Source: Oxalobacteraceae bacterium
GTDB lineage: Bacteria > Pseudomonadota > Gammaproteobacteria > Burkholderiales > Burkholderiaceae_D
Direction: 5' to 3'
Length of the DNA: 10,994 bases
Assembly: GCA_003132085.1 (NCBI GenBank)
Contig: PKWO01000334.1
Location: 1 to 10,994, forward strand
Notes under the pieces: generated by a model
What the model was told of the DNA's origin: nothing
Database searches by the model: none
Seen by the model: only the letters and a program-made list of their open reading frames with translations
Part shown: positions 1-7,512 of the stretch, piece after piece
How positions within the stretch are numbered: the stretch's first letter is position 1
Layout: each line of letters begins with the position of its first letter
Program-made: the position numbers and the translations under genes

Positions 1-1061
1 ACTTCTCCACCCCGCGCCGCAAGTTCATCATCGCCGACACGCCGGGTCACGAGCAATATACCCGCAACATGGTGACCGGTGCTTCGACCGCCGACGCCGT
101 GATCATTTTGATCGATGTGTCGAAGGTAAAATTGGGTGATGACGGCAGCGTCGATCTGCTGATCCAGACCAAGCGTCACTCAACCATCGCGCATTTGCTG
201 CAAATCGAACATATCGTGGTCGCGGTTAACAAGATGGATCTGGTCAACTATGACCAGACCGTATATGACCGTATCGTGCAGGCATACAGGGAATTTGCCG
301 CGCAGCTCGGCTTGAAAGACATACACCCCATTCCGTTGTCGGCGCTGGCCGGCGACAACGTGGTGACAGCCGGCGACAAGATGCCGTGGTACCACGGGCC
401 GACCTTGATCGAATTGCTGGAGTCCCTGAGTGTGTACGACGAATCGCATGACGAACCGTTCCGCTTCCCGGTACAGTTGGTGGCGCGTCACAAAGGACAC
501 GAAGCCAACGATTTTCGCGGCTACATGGGCAGGATCGAAGCCGGCAAAGTACATCGCGGCGACAAACTCATTGTGCAGCCGAGCGGCCAGACCGCCACCG
601 TCAAGGACATACAGGTACTGAATGCCTCGCTCGAATCGGCAGTGGTAGGTCAATCGGTAACGATATTGTTGGAAGAGTATCTCGATATCTCGCGCGGCGA
701 CATGCTCTCTTCGGCGGAGCGCCCCGCTACGTTGCTGAAGACCGTCAATGCCGATATTTGCTGGCTATCGGAGGAACCGCTCGACTTGCGTCGCAAGTAC
801 TGGCTCAAACACAACACCCGCCAGGTACCCGCCCGCATCACCAAACTCGATACGCTGCTGGATATCAACACCCAGGAAAAACGTCCGGCCGACGGTCTGA
901 AACTCAATGACATCGCCAGCATCACCCTTACCGTGCAACAGCCGTTGGCGGCCGACGCCTACGCGGCAATCCGTTCCACCGGCGCCTTCATTTTGATCGA
1001 CGAAGTCACACATCAAACGGTTGCCGCCGGCATGATCAGGTTCGATCCCGTAACAGCATAA
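1..1061 (+). CDS. cysN: Sulfate adenylyltransferase subunit 1, GTPase (3' part; start lies left of the window)
   Basis: CysN is the GTPase subunit that, with CysD, makes adenosine 5'-phosphosulfate from ATP and sulfate in cytoplasmic sulfate assimilation. The reading frame is open from base 3, so the first in-window ATG (base 69) is internal. Visible motifs are the GTPase G3 motif DTPGHEQYTRNM (about bases 36-71) and the G4 motif NKMD (228-239), preceded by the CysN-like stretch QTKRHSTIAHLL. The remaining residues fit the EF-Tu-like beta-barrel domains. The G1 P-loop must lie upstream. The protein stops at 1059-1061 without a C-terminal APS kinase domain, so this is the stand-alone form and not a CysNC fusion. 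cobA starts 17 nt downstream, which suggests co-transcription with siroheme synthesis. Family assignment is firm; the full length cannot be seen. Confidence 0.95.
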   Translation, partial: FSTPRRKFIIADTPGHEQYTRNMVTGASTADAVIILIDVSKVKLGDDGSVDLLIQTKRHSTIAHLLQIEHIVVAVNKMDLVNYDQTVYDRIVQAYREFAAQLGLKDIHPIPLSALAGDNVVTAGDKMPWYHGPTLIELLESLSVYDESHDEPFRFPVQLVARHKGHEANDFRGYMGRIEAGKVHRGDKLIVQPSGQTATVKDIQVLNASLESAVVGQSVTILLEEYLDISRGDMLSSAERPATLLKTVNADICWLSEEPLDLRRKYWLKHNTRQVPARITKLDTLLDINTQEKRPADGLKLNDIASITLTVQQPLAADAYAAIRSTGAFILIDEVTHQTVAAGMIRFDPVTA

Positions 1062-1063
1062 AC

Positions 1064-1068
1064 GGAGG
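1064..1068 (+). promoter_or_regulatory. Ribosome binding site of cobA
   Basis: A perfect GGAGG lies in the 17-nt gap between cysN and cobA, 10 nt before the ATG at 1079. It fixes that start codon. I see no separate promoter in the gap, so cobA is probably translated from a cysN transcript. Confidence 0.7.
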
Positions 1069-1078
1069 AAAACGCAGC

Positions 1079-1858
1079 ATGTCAACCACGCAATCCGGCA
1101 GGTACGGCAAGGTCTACCTGATCGGCGCCGGCCCCGGCGCCTCTGACCTGGTCACGGTACGCGGTGCGCGCGTCCTGGCGCGCGCAGATGTGGTTCTTCA
1201 CGACGCGCTGGTCACCGACGACATGCTGGAATTGTGCCCCCAAGCACATAAAATTGCGGTCGGCAAACGCTGCGGCAGGACCTCGACCGAACAGGCATTT
1301 ATCAACAAGCAGTTAATCGACAATGCTGAAAAATACCAGATCGTCGTGCGTCTCAAAGGCGGCGACCCCATGCTGTTCGGGCGCGCCGATGAAGAATTGC
1401 GGGCGTTGGAAAGCCACGGCATTGAAGTCGAAGTGGTGCCAGGCATTACCGCCGCGCTTGCCGCCGCTGCGGCCAGCCGGCAACCATTGACCAAACGCGG
1501 CGTTGCCCGCAGCGTGGCTTTTTTTACATCGAGCACCGCACCCAACCACCCCGATCAATTGACACTTCCGGACTGCGACACGCTGGTGCAGTATATGGGC
1601 AGCCGCGAGGCCGTCACGACTGCCCGCAAGATGCTGGCGCTGGGACGCCCCCCGCAATTGCCGGTGATCGTGATTGAAAACTGCAGCCTTGAAGACGAAC
1701 GCATTCTGCGCCTGCAACTCGGCGAGCTGGAACACGGCCTCGCCGATTGCCACGGCCCGGTGCTGGTAATGATAGGCGAGGCAATGGCGAAGCGCGACGT
1801 GCGCGCGGCAAGCAGCGACACGACGACGATACCCGGCGCCGGCGATAAGGCCGCTTAA
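1079..1858 (+). CDS. cobA: Uroporphyrinogen-III C-methyltransferase (SUMT)
   Basis: SUMT transfers two methyl groups from S-adenosylmethionine to uroporphyrinogen III, giving precorrin-2, the branch point to siroheme and cobalamin. The 259-residue length matches single-domain SUMTs; the dehydrogenase/ferrochelatase half of CysG is absent. Motifs seen are GAGPG at residues 16-20 (N-terminal glycine-rich loop), VGKR at 61-64, GGDPMLFGR at 94-102, PGITAA at 121-126, PLTKRGVARS at 136-145 and YMG at 172-174, all in the order usual for the family. The start is supported by GGAGG 10 nt upstream. Its position directly after cysN points to siroheme for sulfite reductase as the main purpose, although a cobalamin role cannot be excluded. 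The last 25 or so residues are low-complexity and probably disordered. Confidence 0.93.
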   Translation: MSTTQSGRYGKVYLIGAGPGASDLVTVRGARVLARADVVLHDALVTDDMLELCPQAHKIAVGKRCGRTSTEQAFINKQLIDNAEKYQIVVRLKGGDPMLFGRADEELRALESHGIEVEVVPGITAALAAAAASRQPLTKRGVARSVAFFTSSTAPNHPDQLTLPDCDTLVQYMGSREAVTTARKMLALGRPPQLPVIVIENCSLEDERILRLQLGELEHGLADCHGPVLVMIGEAMAKRDVRAASSDTTTIPGAGDKAA

Positions 1859-1942
1859 TTGCGACGCATGCAGCGCAGGTTCGGGCTTTGCTTACGCTAA
1901 CCCCGGTAGCCGGCTTCGAGCTGATTCAATCGGCGAAATCAA

Positions 1943-2311
1943 TTAACCAAGCACCCCGATACAATACATCGCGATAGCCGCCAACACTTCCGCATCTTCA
2001 CCTGCTGCACCCGCAACGTGCAAGTTCAGCGCCGGGTGATTCTGGCGCAAGCGATCAACGATCAGAGGCAGATCGCGCAACACATGCCCCCCTTGCCCCA
2101 AGAACACCGGCACCACCGTCACGTCCCGGCATCCGTTCAGCACCAACCGCTCAACCAGTTCAGGCAATTGCGGCGTCATCAATTCCAAAAATGCGAGCTC
2201 CACTGCGACGCCCTGCAACTTCGCCTCGATCAGCTTTTGCAGCCGTTGAAACGGCTCGACCCACCTGGGGTCGCGAGCGCCGTGTGCGAACAAAATAAGA
2301 GATCGGCTCAT
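1943..2311 (-). CDS. cbiX: Small CbiX/SirB-type sirohydrochlorin chelatase
   Basis: Members of this family insert cobalt or iron into sirohydrochlorin, for cobalamin or siroheme. At 122 residues this is the short single-domain form. It carries the two metal-binding histidines expected of the family: His10 in FAHGARDPRW and His76 in GQGGHVLRDLP, with the PVFLGQGGH stretch typical of CbiX. The ATG (complement of 2309-2311) is 4 nt after the lptG stop, and a purine-rich TGGAG lies within the lptG 3' end, so it is probably translated from the lptFG message. It lies tail-to-tail with cobA, 84 nt away. Siroheme ferrochelatase is my preferred role because of the cysN-cobA neighbours; the sequence alone does not settle iron versus cobalt. 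Confidence 0.85.
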   Translation of the reverse strand: MSRSLILFAHGARDPRWVEPFQRLQKLIEAKLQGVAVELAFLELMTPQLPELVERLVLNGCRDVTVVPVFLGQGGHVLRDLPLIVDRLRQNHPALNLHVAGAAGEDAEVLAAIAMYCIGVLG

Positions 2312-2315
2312 GGTC

Positions 2316-3461
2316 TTAATGTCGCTCCACCCAACGCAACATGACTCCCGCCGCCAACAAATAGAGTGCGCTCGGCAGGACTGCGATGATGAAAGGAGGC
2401 CAGGTATTCAGCAGCCCCATGTAAGAGAATAAGCGGTTAATCAGGATAAAGCTTACGCCAATCATGATGCCGACAAAAGTCCTCAGACTGGTGCCGCCGG
2501 CGCGTGTATGCAGATAAGCGAAAGGCAACGCAAGCGCCATCATCACCAGATTGGCAAACGGATTGATGATCTTCTTCCAAAACGCTATTTCATACAGCGC
2601 CGTGGCTTGCTTGTTTTCAGCCAGATGCTCGGTATAGAGGGCGAGACGATAGGCCGTCATGTTGTCTGGGTCGGTGGAGGATACCTGTAGAATCTGCGGC
2701 GTGATCTCGGATACCAGATCCTTGGTCGGCATAGTGACGGTTGAACTCGCCGCGCTGATATCTTGCAACGAAACGTTTGCATCCAGTACCGAATTGGCGA
2801 AACGCGTCTCCGTCACATCGATCAGGCGCCAGACGTTGGCGCCTTGATAATCGGCGCGCGCCGCTGTAGTTATAGAGGAAAGATGGAAGTCTCGATCGAA
2901 TTCGTATACCTTGATCCCTTTCATCTGGTCATGCCGAATGTCCCGGACGTTGAGGAACCTGGAACCGATGACCTCACCATTGACTCCTTTGCTTTTGATG
3001 AGATCCTTGGTCCATTGCCCGGAGCGAAACTCTTGCGAACTCGAAGTCCCCAAATTTTCAGCTCGCAACCTGTCGGCCATCTCCGAGGTTTTCGGCGAAA
3101 TAATCTCACCAAACAAAAAAGTGATAAGCACATATACGATGCCGATCCGAATCAAGGTCCAGCCCATCATCACGGTAGACATGCTGGATGCGCGCATGAT
3201 GGTGAATTCCGAACGCGCCGCAAATTGCACCAGGGTCCAGATCGTTCCGATCAGTACCGCAATCGGCATGAATTGGTACACATAACCCGGCATCCCCAGG
3301 ATCACATACCAAAAAGCGTGCTGCAACTGATAGCCGCCTTGTCCAACAGACTTTAATTCGCCCATCAAATCAAAAAACGCCAGCAAGGCTACGCCAAAAA
3401 TCAGCACATACAAGACCGACCGGAAGATTTCCGACCCAATGTAACGCCGCAAGGTTTTCAT
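2316..3461 (-). CDS. lptG: LPS export ABC transporter permease LptG
   Basis: LptG is one of two inner-membrane subunits (LptF/LptG) that, with the ATPase LptB2, extract lipopolysaccharide and push it along the LptC-A-D bridge. I place the start at the ATG at 3461, giving 381 residues: it forms an ATGA overlap with the lptF stop and has GGGAGG about 12 nt upstream. An in-frame start 15 codons earlier lies inside lptF and is less likely. Predicted membrane segments are at about 15-32, 58-80, 98-121, 300-318, 328-350 and 356-376, with a large periplasmic domain (about 125-290) between the third and fourth, the LptF/G layout. SEFTIMRASSMS (84-95) matches the cytoplasmic coupling helix that contacts LptB. 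cbiX follows after 4 nt. Confidence 0.92.
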   Translation of the reverse strand: MKTLRRYIGSEIFRSVLYVLIFGVALLAFFDLMGELKSVGQGGYQLQHAFWYVILGMPGYVYQFMPIAVLIGTIWTLVQFAARSEFTIMRASSMSTVMMGWTLIRIGIVYVLITFLFGEIISPKTSEMADRLRAENLGTSSSQEFRSGQWTKDLIKSKGVNGEVIGSRFLNVRDIRHDQMKGIKVYEFDRDFHLSSITTAARADYQGANVWRLIDVTETRFANSVLDANVSLQDISAASSTVTMPTKDLVSEITPQILQVSSTDPDNMTAYRLALYTEHLAENKQATALYEIAFWKKIINPFANLVMMALALPFAYLHTRAGGTSLRTFVGIMIGVSFILINRLFSYMGLLNTWPPFIIAVLPSALYLLAAGVMLRWVERH

Positions 3462-4588
3462 CGTGGCGCGCGCCTCCCTAAACAACTGCGCTTGATTGAC
3501 GCCCACAGCGCCTGCGGATGGTGCGGGCTATTCATATTCACGCGCCACGAAAACAGGAACATGATGATGATAATCACGATCAAATGAATCGGCCACCAAG
3601 CGATCATGAATGGCAAGCGCCCCTGCATGACCATCGCCTCTATCGCCTTGACCATATTCAGGTACGTGATCGTGAGCAAAACCGCGATGCCCAAATTGGC
3701 AGAGCGGCCGCCGCGCGGATTCACAAAGCTCAGCGGTATAGCCAATAGCAACAAGGTAAAACTCATCATCGGCAACGCAATGCGCCACATTAACTCGCTC
3801 AAATTGAACGGACTCATGTCCGCCAGCAGCGCCTGGGTCGTTAATAATTCCGCCGATTGATTGTCAACCAACGAGGGCGTCTGATGTGCCAAAAATACAT
3901 GGTAGCGCTCGAATTCCATCAACTCAAAATCGGATTGACTCGGCACGCCGTCATAGCGGCGCCCCTGCGACAAAACCAAATACTTGTCGCCCTTGGCATC
4001 TGTCTCGACCGTTCCCTCCTTCGACACGATCACGCTGGTCTTGCCATTTTGATTAGTATTGACAAATACATTCTTTACCTTGCTGGCGTCACCAGCGATG
4101 CCTTCCACCGAATAAATGCGGTCAACGGATGCAGATTCATGGAATTTACCCGGTTGAATATTGGCGACATCTTCGCTTTTTTCAAAGCGCTCCCTGAACT
4201 CGGCGTTTTGCCTACTCGCCCATGGCGTGACGAAAAAGCTCAAGAGCCCGGTCAACAACACGATAGGTAGGCCGAAACCCAAAATCGGACGAATCCAGCG
4301 CGACAAACTCAAGCCGGAGGAAAACCAAACCACCATTTCCGAATCCTGGTAGCTGCGCGACAGTACCGCCAACACAGAAAAAAATCCGGTCACCAACAAC
4401 AGTATGGGCATATAGACAAGGACGGCAAACCCGATCATCGCCACCACATCGGTAGACGCGATTTTTCCTCCCGCCGCCTGCCCCAGGATTTTGATCAACA
4501 CCATTGTGATGGTGATCGTAAACAATACGGTAAAGACGGCGCCGGCGGTACTGACCAATTCGCGTCGGAGGGCGCGCTGAAAAATCAT
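3458..4588 (-). CDS. lptF: LPS export ABC transporter permease LptF
   Basis: LptF is the partner of LptG in the inner-membrane LPS exporter. From the ATG at 4588 the protein has 376 residues and begins MIFQRALRRELVSTAGAVF, which fits family N-termini as I know them. A TTG nine codons earlier (4613-4615) is possible but falls in the divergent promoter region. Membrane segments are predicted at about 15-35, 48-75, 102-121, 268-289, 298-318 and 328-348, with a periplasmic domain at about 125-262. SEMVVWFSSGLSLSRW (83-98) is the LptB-coupling region, and PRGGRSANL (291-299) precedes the fifth segment as is usual in LptF. Neither start has a recognisable Shine-Dalgarno sequence. The stop overlaps the lptG start (ATGA), so the two proteins are translationally coupled. 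Confidence 0.9.
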   Translation of the reverse strand: MIFQRALRRELVSTAGAVFTVLFTITITMVLIKILGQAAGGKIASTDVVAMIGFAVLVYMPILLLVTGFFSVLAVLSRSYQDSEMVVWFSSGLSLSRWIRPILGFGLPIVLLTGLLSFFVTPWASRQNAEFRERFEKSEDVANIQPGKFHESASVDRIYSVEGIAGDASKVKNVFVNTNQNGKTSVIVSKEGTVETDAKGDKYLVLSQGRRYDGVPSQSDFELMEFERYHVFLAHQTPSLVDNQSAELLTTQALLADMSPFNLSELMWRIALPMMSFTLLLLAIPLSFVNPRGGRSANLGIAVLLTITYLNMVKAIEAMVMQGRLPFMIAWWPIHLIVIIIIMFLFSWRVNMNSPHHPQALWASIKRSCLGRRAPR

Positions 4589-4594
4589 TTGGAG

Positions 4595-4600
4595 ACTATA
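4595..4600 (-). promoter_or_regulatory. Candidate -10 element of lptF
   Basis: On the minus strand TATAGT ends 7 nt before the preferred lptF ATG, so transcription would start at or beside the start codon. No good -35 match is visible 16-18 bp upstream (TTCCTC at 17 bp is poor). It shares its bases with the plus-strand TATAAT of pepA. The absence of a Shine-Dalgarno sequence fits a leaderless message, but the evidence is only positional. Confidence 0.35.
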
Positions 4601-4602
4601 AT
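4597..4602 (+). promoter_or_regulatory. Candidate -10 element of pepA
   Basis: A perfect TATAAT lies 24 nt before the preferred pepA ATG at 4627. It would give a leader of about 18 nt containing the GGAGGA ribosome binding site at 4617-4622. The region 16-18 bp upstream, inside lptF, has no convincing -35 hexamer and there is no extended -10 TG, so an activator or weak basal activity is possible. Confidence 0.45.
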
Positions 4603-4626
4603 TGCGGTTGGACAATGGAGGAACTG

Positions 4627-6141
4627 ATGGACTTTAGCATAAAATCATTCGACTCAAAGAATACTATCGGCGCCGCGAAGACGGGGTGTATCGTGGTCGG
4701 CGTATATGAAAACAAGAAATTATCGCCGTCAGCACAAGCTTTGGACAGCAAAGGCGCGATCAGCGCCGCTGTCAAGTCAGGGGATATTTCCGGAAAAGCC
4801 GGTACTACACTATTGATGCGCAAGATTGACGGCATTGCCGCAGAACGTGTGCTGTTGGTTGGGTTGGGTAAAGATCAGGCATCCGGCAAGGATTTTAACA
4901 CTGCCATTCAGGCGGTCGCCCGCGTGTTGTCCTCGCTCGGGGCCACCGAAGCGATAGTCGCCCTTCCGTTGGATGACGTCAAAGATCGCGATACCGCTTG
5001 GGCCCTGCGCTCTGCAGTTCTGGCGATCCGGGAAAATGCCTACCGTTTTGATACGCTGAAGAGCAAGAAAGAGCCTGCGCCATCCGGTGTCAAAAAATTT
5101 GCCTTTGTGGTGCCGACAGCCGATGCCGCCGCCGCGCGCAATACGATTGCACAAAGCGTCGCGTTAGCCCACGGGATCGAATTGACCAAAGATTTGGGTA
5201 ATCTGCCCGGAAATTTCTGCACGCCGACCTACCTGGCCAATGCTGCGAAGAAGCTGGCCAAGGACTATAAACTCGGCGTCGAAGTGCTTGATCGCAAGCA
5301 GTTGGAAGCACTCAAAATGGGCAGTTTCCTGTCTGTGTCCAAGGGAAGCGACGAACCGCCAAAATTCATCGTTCTCAAACACATGGGCGGCAAAGCCAAA
5401 GACGCGCCGACGGTGCTGGTGGGCAAAGGAATCACCTTCGATTCCGGCGGCATCTCGCTCAAGGCGGGCGCCGGCATGGATGAAATGAAATATGACATGT
5501 GCGGCGCGGCATCGGTGCTCGGGACATTCCGCGCCATTGCTGAAATGAAATTGAAGCTCAATGTCATCGGCGTCATCGCAAGCTGCGAAAACATGCCGAA
5601 CGGCCGCGCCACCAAGCCGGGCGACATTGTCACTTCGATGTCCGGCCAAACGATAGAAGTGCTCAATACCGACGCCGAAGGCCGCCTGGTCTTGTGCGAC
5701 GCGCTGACCTATGTTGAACGTTTCAAACCGGCTGCAGTGGTCGACATCGCGACGCTCACCGGTGCCTGCGTGACGTCTCTGGGTCATCACAATTCCGGCC
5801 TGTTTACCCGTCACGACAAAGAGCACGACGCCCTGGCCGGCGAATTGCTTGCGGCTGGCAAGAAAACCGGCGATACCGCATGGCGCATGCCGATTGAAGA
5901 TGCTTATCAGGAGCAATTGAAGTCGAATTTTGCCGACATGGCGAATATCGGCGGGCCTGCCGCCGGCAGCGTCACCGCAGCCTGCTTCCTGGAGCGTTAC
6001 ACGAAGAAATATACGTGGGCGCATCTGGATGTCGCCGGCACCGCATGGCGCAGCGGCGCAGCCAAAGGCGCAACCGGCCGCCCGGTGCCACTGCTGACCA
6101 TGTTCCTGATCGATCGTGCAGAAGCGGATAACGCCAAATAA
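4627..6141 (+). CDS. pepA: Leucyl aminopeptidase (M17 family)
   Basis: PepA is a cytosolic, hexameric, two-metal aminopeptidase that removes N-terminal residues, preferring leucine; in E. coli it also binds DNA as a cofactor of cer site-specific recombination. An upstream ATG (4615) overlaps the GGAGGA at 4617-4622, so I choose the ATG at 4627, giving 504 residues (E. coli PepA has 503). Catalytic residues are all present: Lys267, Asp272 and Lys279 in GKGITFDSGGISLK, Asp290, and Asp349, Glu351 and Arg353 in the M17 signature NTDAEGRL. They sit at a constant offset of three from E. coli K270, D275, K282, D293, D352, E354 and R356. The divergent lptF-lptG neighbours match E. coli; downstream holC and valS are not present here. 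Confidence 0.95.
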   Translation: MDFSIKSFDSKNTIGAAKTGCIVVGVYENKKLSPSAQALDSKGAISAAVKSGDISGKAGTTLLMRKIDGIAAERVLLVGLGKDQASGKDFNTAIQAVARVLSSLGATEAIVALPLDDVKDRDTAWALRSAVLAIRENAYRFDTLKSKKEPAPSGVKKFAFVVPTADAAAARNTIAQSVALAHGIELTKDLGNLPGNFCTPTYLANAAKKLAKDYKLGVEVLDRKQLEALKMGSFLSVSKGSDEPPKFIVLKHMGGKAKDAPTVLVGKGITFDSGGISLKAGAGMDEMKYDMCGAASVLGTFRAIAEMKLKLNVIGVIASCENMPNGRATKPGDIVTSMSGQTIEVLNTDAEGRLVLCDALTYVERFKPAAVVDIATLTGACVTSLGHHNSGLFTRHDKEHDALAGELLAAGKKTGDTAWRMPIEDAYQEQLKSNFADMANIGGPAAGSVTAACFLERYTKKYTWAHLDVAGTAWRSGAAKGATGRPVPLLTMFLIDRAEADNAK

Positions 6142-6152
6142 GGAGACTCCAG

Positions 6153-6181
6153 GCGTAGCGGATCAATGCGATTCGTTACGC
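6153..6181 (+). terminator. Strong hairpin after pepA, likely transcription terminator
   Basis: GCGTAGCGGATC (6153-6164) pairs with GATTCGTTACGC (6170-6181): a 12-bp stem, ten Watson-Crick and two G-U pairs, with a 5-nt loop. It begins 12 nt after the pepA stop and is followed by AGG and then TTTT (6185-6188). Both wobble pairs are G-U only in the plus-strand RNA and become mismatches on the other strand, which supports a role in the pepA transcript. The U-tract is short and offset, so termination may be partial; an mRNA 3'-end stabiliser or a dispersed palindromic repeat are alternatives. Confidence 0.55.
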
Positions 6182-6274
6182 AGGTTTTCGTTGACGCGGC
6201 GCCTGCTTCCTTTGTAAAGCGCTAAGCAGCACCAGGCGATCGCCGGATTGCCTGCCCTGTGCTTGCCGCGCACC

Positions 6275-6304
6275 TTGTTCAAGTTAAGACGCACCCCATA
6301 TACT
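6275..6304 (+). promoter_or_regulatory. Candidate sigma-70 promoter of the alkene reductase gene
   Basis: TTGTTC (6275-6280) and TATACT (6299-6304) are separated by 18 bp. Each hexamer matches the consensus at four or more positions, including the key TT and TA..T bases. The predicted transcription start near 6311 gives a leader of nearly 60 nt. The rest of the 227-nt gap between pepA and this gene contains only the pepA hairpin and the inverted repeat at 6316-6337. Confidence 0.5.
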
Positions 6305-6315
6305 ATGCATTGCTG

Positions 6316-6337
6316 CGCCTGCCCGCATTTGCAGGCG
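6316..6337. repeat. Inverted repeat in the leader of the alkene reductase gene
   Basis: CGCCTGC (6316-6322) and GCAGGCG (6331-6337) are perfect 7-bp inverted arms around an 8-nt centre. The repeat begins just after the predicted transcription start. It could be a repressor operator or a short 5' hairpin in the mRNA. No regulator gene (for example nemR-like) lies beside it. Confidence 0.4.
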
Positions 6338-6368
6338 GTCAGTCCCAACCCTGCCACTGAGGAACGCC

Positions 6369-7490
6369 ATGCCCGATTCAATTGCTCCCGAAATGACCGA
6401 TACCGACCTGTTTCAGCCAACTCAACTCGGCCCCTATCGGCTAACCAATCGCATTGTGATGGCCCCGCTGACACGCAGCCGGGCGCAAAAAGACGATATC
6501 CCGAGCAACCTCGCGGCTGAATACTATGCACAGCGCGCGTCAGCCGGATTGATCATAGCCGAGGCGACACAGATATCCCCCCAAGGAAAAGGCTATGCCT
6601 ACACGCCGGGCATCTATACACGCGCACAAGTGCAGGCTTGGCAAAAAGTGACTGCAGCAGTGCATGCCAAAGGCGGCCGAATCTTCCTGCAGCTATGGCA
6701 TGTCGGGCGCATCTCGCACCCGTCTCTGCAAGTGAATGGCGCGCTGCCGGTTGCACCATCCGCCATCCGCCCTGAAGGCCAGGCGTTTACCGAAGATGGC
6801 TTCCAGCCCTTTGTTACTCCGCGTGCGTTGGAAATTGAGGAAATCCCCGGTATCGTCGAACAGTATCGGCAGGCGGCGCAATACGCGCTTGATGCCGACT
6901 TTGACGGTGTCGAAATTCATGCCGCCAATGGCTACCTGATCGATCAATTCCTGCGTGACAAAACCAACCGTCGCACCGACGCCTATGGCGGTTCGATACA
7001 AAATCGCACACGATTGCTGCTGGAGGTCACCGAGGTTGTTGTCGCCGTTTGGGGAGCTGACCGGGTTGGCGTTCGTATCGCGCCGATCAGCCCCGCCAAT
7101 GACATCGCAGACAGCGACCCGGCCACCTTATTCAGTTATGTCGTAGAAGCGCTTAATCGCTTTGGTCTGGCCTATCTGCACGTGGTGGAAGGTGCCACAG
7201 GCGGCCCGCGCGAGGTCGAGCACGGCTTCGATTTGCAGATTCTTCGGCGCTTGTTCAAAGGCATTTATATGGCTAACAACGGTTACGACCTGAAGCTGGC
7301 CAGCGAGGCCCGCAAACACAACTTGGCAGATCTGATTGCATTCGGCAAACTGTATATCGCCAACCCCGATCTGGTTGAACGCTTGCATACGAATGCCCCG
7401 TTAAATCCGCTCGATCCTGCCACGCTGTATGGCGGCGGAGCGCATGGCTACGTCGACTATCCATCGCTTGAAAAAGCGCAGCGCGAGTAA
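6369..7490 (+). CDS. nemA: Alkene reductase, Old Yellow Enzyme family (N-ethylmaleimide reductase-like)
   Basis: This is an FMN-dependent, NAD(P)H-using reductase of activated C=C bonds (enones, maleimides, nitro compounds), cytoplasmic and usually detoxifying. The 373 residues form one TIM-barrel. FQPTQLGPYRLTNRIVMAPLTRSR (15-38) is the N-terminal FMN-binding strand. HAANGYLIDQFL (184-195) carries the substrate-anchoring His184 and Asn187 and the proton-donor Tyr189 of the classical OYE class. TDAYGGSIQNR (203-213) and GKLYIANPDLVERL (326-339, phosphate binding) complete the family signatures. GAGGA at 6359-6363 supports the ATG at 6369; the next ATG, eight codons on, has no ribosome binding site. 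Exact substrate and orthology to E. coli nemA are unproven; other OYE reductases look similar. xth follows after 22 nt. Confidence 0.88.
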   Translation: MPDSIAPEMTDTDLFQPTQLGPYRLTNRIVMAPLTRSRAQKDDIPSNLAAEYYAQRASAGLIIAEATQISPQGKGYAYTPGIYTRAQVQAWQKVTAAVHAKGGRIFLQLWHVGRISHPSLQVNGALPVAPSAIRPEGQAFTEDGFQPFVTPRALEIEEIPGIVEQYRQAAQYALDADFDGVEIHAANGYLIDQFLRDKTNRRTDAYGGSIQNRTRLLLEVTEVVVAVWGADRVGVRIAPISPANDIADSDPATLFSYVVEALNRFGLAYLHVVEGATGGPREVEHGFDLQILRRLFKGIYMANNGYDLKLASEARKHNLADLIAFGKLYIANPDLVERLHTNAPLNPLDPATLYGGGAHGYVDYPSLEKAQRE

Positions 7491-7512
7491 CGTCTGAAAG
7501 AATAACTGCTCG

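Noticed and set aside
180..653. 157-codon open frame antisense to cysN
   Set aside because: It lies wholly inside a well-supported cysN and its translation looks like a reverse-strand shadow with no motif.
1859..1942. Gap between cobA and cbiX as a place for a terminator or small RNA
   Set aside because: I see only a 4-bp ccgg stem and an imperfect palindrome around GCATGC; no stable hairpin with a T-run and no RNA gene signature.
2763..3356. 197-codon open frame antisense to lptG
   Set aside because: lptG is clear on the minus strand with correct membrane topology; this frame has no domain, membrane segment or ribosome binding site of note.
3459..3506. Longer lptG start at 3506
   Set aside because: It would add 15 residues inside lptF; the ATG at 3461 has the ATGA overlap, a GGGAGG upstream and an N-terminus typical of the family.
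4615..4626. Upstream pepA start at 4615
   Set aside because: That ATG overlaps the GGAGGA ribosome binding site serving the ATG at 4627, and would leave only a few leader bases after the candidate -10.
5164..6024. 286-codon open frame antisense to pepA
   Set aside because: pepA is complete with all catalytic residues on the other strand. The antisense translation has no recognisable domain and is rich in His, Arg and Cys as expected from reading GC-rich codons backwards.
6163..6531. 122-codon minus-strand frame covering the pepA-reductase gap
   Set aside because: It runs antisense into the conserved N-terminus of the reductase, has no recognised motif, and crosses the candidate promoter and hairpin.
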